Source of the DNA: Pirellulaceae bacterium
GTDB taxonomy: Bacteria > Planctomycetota > Planctomycetia > Pirellulales > Pirellulaceae
Assembly (NCBI GenBank): GCA_019636385.1
Contig: JAHBXT010000001.1
Location: 1,054,001 to 1,118,000 of the forward strand
Reading direction: 5' to 3'
Length of the DNA: 64,000 bases
Made by a program: the position numbers and the translations under genes. Positions 61,419 through 64,000 of the stretch are shown here, one piece after another. The stretch's first letter is position 1, and every line of letters begins with the position of its first letter. Below the pieces are notes generated by a model. The model did no database searches. It was not told the origin of the DNA and was given only the letters and a program-made list of their open reading frames with translations.

Positions 61419-64000
61419 TTACCGTAAAAAGCGAAACTCGGCACCGGCCATTAGACTCCACACCATTTCTTGAGCCAACCTCGAGCGCTGATCGGGTGAG
61501 TGACTTAGGAATTGTTCCACGGCCGTTACCTCGCTGTCCGTCGGCTGGCGACAAAGCACTCCGCGATACAGAGCCTCTGCAGCCATCGCGGCATCACTGC
61601 TGCCCACCACGCGGGCGGTGACGTTATCTCCCGAAGCAGCCGCCCATGAAAATAGGGCTCCACCGTTGCTGGCATAAAGAGCTTGATCGGGGGTGGCAAA
61701 AAAATCGGTCTGTGGCTGTCCGGCACCAGCTCCATACAGGGTTACAAAATGGTTGATATTGCCCTGCAACTCAGCTCGCGCTCGACGCACCGCCATCGCT
61801 TCTCGCGCCGCAATGAATGCGGGGTCTTGCTGCTGCTCGGGAGTAGACGGCGACTCTGTTTCTAATTGCCCGCGATGCTTATCCACATAGTTTCGATACA
61901 CCTGATTGACGGCCAGAAAAGACCAGCCCAACTGTTCAGGCATCAGCGGCTGCAATCCAGCCGTCAAGAATTCTGAGGCCAACCAGTTTTTAATATCACT
62001 GCTGGTACTTACGAGCTGCGCCTCCCAGTCCACAATCTGGCGTTCCAAATCTTGGCGCTGAGTAGCCATAGCGGCAATCTGCTGGTCGGCCGAAGCGACT
62101 TGTTGCAACAATTCGGACACAACCGACTGATGGCTGGCTAGCGTGCCCTGTAGAGTTTCAAGTTCGGCCGACTGAGTTGCCAGCGTTTTTTCAGACATCG
62201 CACAACTTGCAGACAACACAGCTAACGCTGCATCCAACTCGCCAATCGCTGGATCTATCTTGTCCGTCGATGCAACCAGATCTCCTATCGATTGCAAGGT
62301 TTGCCTGGCCATAGCGATTTGTTTGATGCGATCTGAGGTTGCCGCCAGTGTATCGCGCGTGGTTTGTTGCTGTGCAATTGCAGCATCCACCGCCCGCTGG
62401 CTTTCGGTTAGTGCCTGCTGAGCGGTTTCACTCCGCTGCTGCAAGTCGGCCCACTGTTCGTTGAGGTGTTGTTGAACCACATTCAGCTCATCACGTTGAC
62501 TGCTGGCCCGGTTGATTTGCTGCTTGAGGTCAGCCCAGTGAGTCACTGACTGAACTTGCTGTTGGATACGCTCGGCGCGCGATACTTCGGCCTGCGCTGC
62601 GGCCCATGCCAATCTGGCCTCCTGGACGGCGTGCGCAGCTGGCTGATAGCGCGCAATGCATTGATCCGCCGCAGCTTGTGCTTCTTGCAAGGCGGCTTGG
62701 GTGGCTTCTACAGCCGCAGCCAACGGTGGCACGGGGGCTGACTTGTCGGTCAGCGCTTGCTCCAGCGGCGGCAACGCAGCCTCGGCAGCGGCTACTCGAC
62801 TTTTCAACAGCTCAACGACTCCCGTCAGCTCGGCATCACTGCCGATCGCTTGGAGCGCTTCAGATGTACTGGCCAAAGCCGTATTCAATTTAGCCAGACT
62901 ATCATGAGCCTTATCAACCACCTGCTGAGCGGCTAGCTGTTCGCTGGCAGCCTTATTCAAGGCATCGACAGCTTGTGTCGCATTTGTGGTCGCAGTATCA
63001 ACATTACCCAAGGCTGCCAAGCGTTCGGCCTGAATCGTGGCTATACCGGATAACTTCGACTTATATTCTGCCTCCAGCAATGTCCGCTTTTCTCGAAGCA
63101 CTGAGAGCGCTGGTTCGATCTCACTTAATTGCTGCTGCGCCTGTGGTTGAAGAGTTGCCAGAGCTTGTTGATCATTTTCGGACTGCCCCGCTTGGCCAAT
63201 CCAACCACGGCGAAACGTTTCCGAAGACACCAATCCACGCACAAATCCGCGCAAATCGTAATTCAGTGCTCTCAGCTGATCGGCGACGCCTTGCAGCAAC
63301 TGGCCGTTGAGCGGTGGATTTGCTGCATGATGCAGATCCAGCGGTTCGACAATGCCCCGACCAAACACCATTGCCCACAGTCGATTGGCCATATTCTGCG
63401 TAAAGGCATCGACGCTACCGCTGCGAATTGCCTGAGCCAACTGACTGCGACGGCTATGTCTGGGTTGAGCCGGGTAGCCAGCGCGCTGGGCGGGGTGATA
63501 GTCCTGGCCAGGCACCGACCAGACCTGCTCGAACTCATCGCCGCCAAACAGATGCGGTAGGACGCGATGCATGGTACCACGGCGAAAGACCGATTCGAAC
63601 GGTGATTCGCTGGAAGACTTCTCGCTAATGACCTGCAACGTCTTTTCGCCTTCGGTTACCTCCACCGATTTCAGTGATGCAACGAACCCAAGTAAACCGT
63701 GGTAGTCGGTCTGCAAGTAATCCTCTACAGCCGGATGATCGTGACACTGCGCACACTGTAGGTCACGTCCAAAGTAGATTCGACCCACGTCTCGCATAAT
63801 CAAATGCGGGTCGGCACCTCGATCGAGCAAGAAACGAGCTGCTGGACGATCGGGACCTGGTATGGCGTCGGCCACCAGCAAGTCCGCCATCAATTCATGC
63901 AGAGGCTGATTGGCCGACAGTCGATCTCGCAACCACTGAGTCCACTCGTCTTGCGGAATGTTCGTGTTGGGTCGGCGCTCCATCAACATCACATCAAGCT
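61419..64000 (-). CDS. DUF1549-DUF1553 protein with long internal coiled coil (5' end outside window)
   Basis: At least 859 residues are visible; the frame stays open to the window edge, so the N-terminus lies outside. The first ~85 residues are the end of DUF1549, with ARFLLDRGADPHLIMRDVGR and QCAQCHDHPAVEDYLQTDYH (CxxCH). DUF1553 starts at ~180 (SRRSQLAQAIRSGSVDAFTQ, NMANRLWAMVFGRGIVEPLD) and resumes at ~680-855 (WLASEFLTAGLQPLMPEQLG; EALYRGVLCRQPTDSEVTAV). Between ~280 and ~670 lies a ~390-residue Ala/Gln/Leu/Glu-rich coiled coil that splits the domain. Ordinary family members lack this insert. It heads an operon with DUF1501 and WD40 genes. Confidence 0.88.
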   Translation of the reverse strand, partial: LDVMLMERRPNTNIPQDEWTQWLRDRLSANQPLHELMADLLVADAIPGPDRPAARFLLDRGADPHLIMRDVGRIYFGRDLQCAQCHDHPAVEDYLQTDYHGLLGFVASLKSVEVTEGEKTLQVISEKSSSESPFESVFRRGTMHRVLPHLFGGDEFEQVWSVPGQDYHPAQRAGYPAQPRHSRRSQLAQAIRSGSVDAFTQNMANRLWAMVFGRGIVEPLDLHHAANPPLNGQLLQGVADQLRALNYDLRGFVRGLVSSETFRRGWIGQAGQSENDQQALATLQPQAQQQLSEIEPALSVLREKRTLLEAEYKSKLSGIATIQAERLAALGNVDTATTNATQAVDALNKAASEQLAAQQVVDKAHDSLAKLNTALASTSEALQAIGSDAELTGVVELLKSRVAAAEAALPPLEQALTDKSAPVPPLAAAVEATQAALQEAQAAADQCIARYQPAAHAVQEARLAWAAAQAEVSRAERIQQQVQSVTHWADLKQQINRASSQRDELNVVQQHLNEQWADLQQRSETAQQALTESQRAVDAAIAQQQTTRDTLAATSDRIKQIAMARQTLQSIGDLVASTDKIDPAIGELDAALAVLSASCAMSEKTLATQSAELETLQGTLASHQSVVSELLQQVASADQQIAAMATQRQDLERQIVDWEAQLVSTSSDIKNWLASEFLTAGLQPLMPEQLGWSFLAVNQVYRNYVDKHRGQLETESPSTPEQQQDPAFIAAREAMAVRRARAELQGNINHFVTLYGAGAGQPQTDFFATPDQALYASNGGALFSWAAASGDNVTARVVGSSDAAMAAEALYRGVLCRQPTDSEVTAVEQFLSHSPDQRSRLAQEMVWSLMAGAEFRFLR

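Noticed and set aside
1..64000. tRNA, rRNA, CRISPR arrays, intact insertion sequences or an origin
   Set aside because: The gaps were read for T-loop GGTTCGA-type signals, regularly spaced repeats, transposase motifs and DnaA-box clusters. None was seen. A tRNAscan and repeat search would be decisive.

Overview
The window looks like chromosomal DNA of a planctomycete, probably Pirellulales-like. The evidence is the density of families typical of that phylum: DUF1549/DUF1553 (PSCyt2/PSD1) proteins with planctomycete cytochrome domains, DUF1501 proteins with Tat-like leaders, WD40 and leucine-rich-repeat lipoproteins, Gfo/Idh/MocA oxidoreductases with Tat leaders, a SMUG1-type uracil-DNA glycosylase, and an aerobic chain built on alternative complex III (ACIII) instead of bc1. 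Most genes have weak Shine-Dalgarno sequences. Both window ends cut a gene: actB on the left and a DUF1549/DUF1553 gene on the right.

Region 1 (1-12.5 kb, + strand) is one long respiratory operon: actB (3' part), actC, an actD-actE fusion, actF, a small membrane protein, a SCO copper chaperone, then caa3-type cytochrome oxidase subunits II (with fused cytochrome c), I (A2-type YSHP signature), III (with a large insertion) and IV. Quinol electrons would pass through ACIII and its cytochromes to the CuA-caa3 oxidase.

Region 2 (12.5-19.8 kb) is housekeeping: a secreted prenyltransferase-fold protein (- strand), a SMUG1-like glycosylase followed at 7 nt by mnmA, floA, an alpha/beta hydrolase, two small unknown proteins, and about 1 kb of non-coding DNA holding a decayed recombinase-related fragment.

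Region 3 (19.8-30.3 kb, + strand) is a complete cbb3 (C-type) high-affinity oxidase operon: a ccoN-ccoO fusion, ccoQ, a mono-heme ccoP, ccoG, ccoH, a possible 50-residue ORF, a TauE/SafE-like protein, ccoI, ccoS and a di-heme lipoprotein cytochrome c. Several junctions are translationally coupled. Low- and high-affinity oxidases thus lie within 30 kb.

Region 4 (30.4-45.4 kb) has comM/yifB, then mainly - strand genes: a secreted protein/ECF sigma factor/membrane protein operon, a redoxin-cytochrome-copper monooxygenase-EF-hand fusion, a YdjC-like deacetylase with a penicillin-acylase-family hydrolase, a GYF-like small protein, a broken large serine recombinase, an RlmI-like methyltransferase and an SPFH protein with an unusual C-terminal domain.

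Region 5 (45.7-64 kb) has a WD40 lipoprotein with four tandem C-terminal modules, a Gfo/Idh/MocA oxidoreductase with a clear promoter and terminator, a leucine-rich-repeat lipoprotein, PTS enzyme I, and two convergent PSCyt/DUF1501 gene sets (55.2-59.1 kb + and 64-59.1 kb -) meeting at a WD40 gene.

No tRNA, rRNA, CRISPR array or intact insertion sequence was seen. The strongest unusual observations are the two inverted remnants of one recombinase-like gene flanking about 23 kb, several multi-domain fusions, the long coiled coil inside a DUF1553 protein, and the mono-heme CcoP paired with an operon-encoded di-heme lipoprotein.
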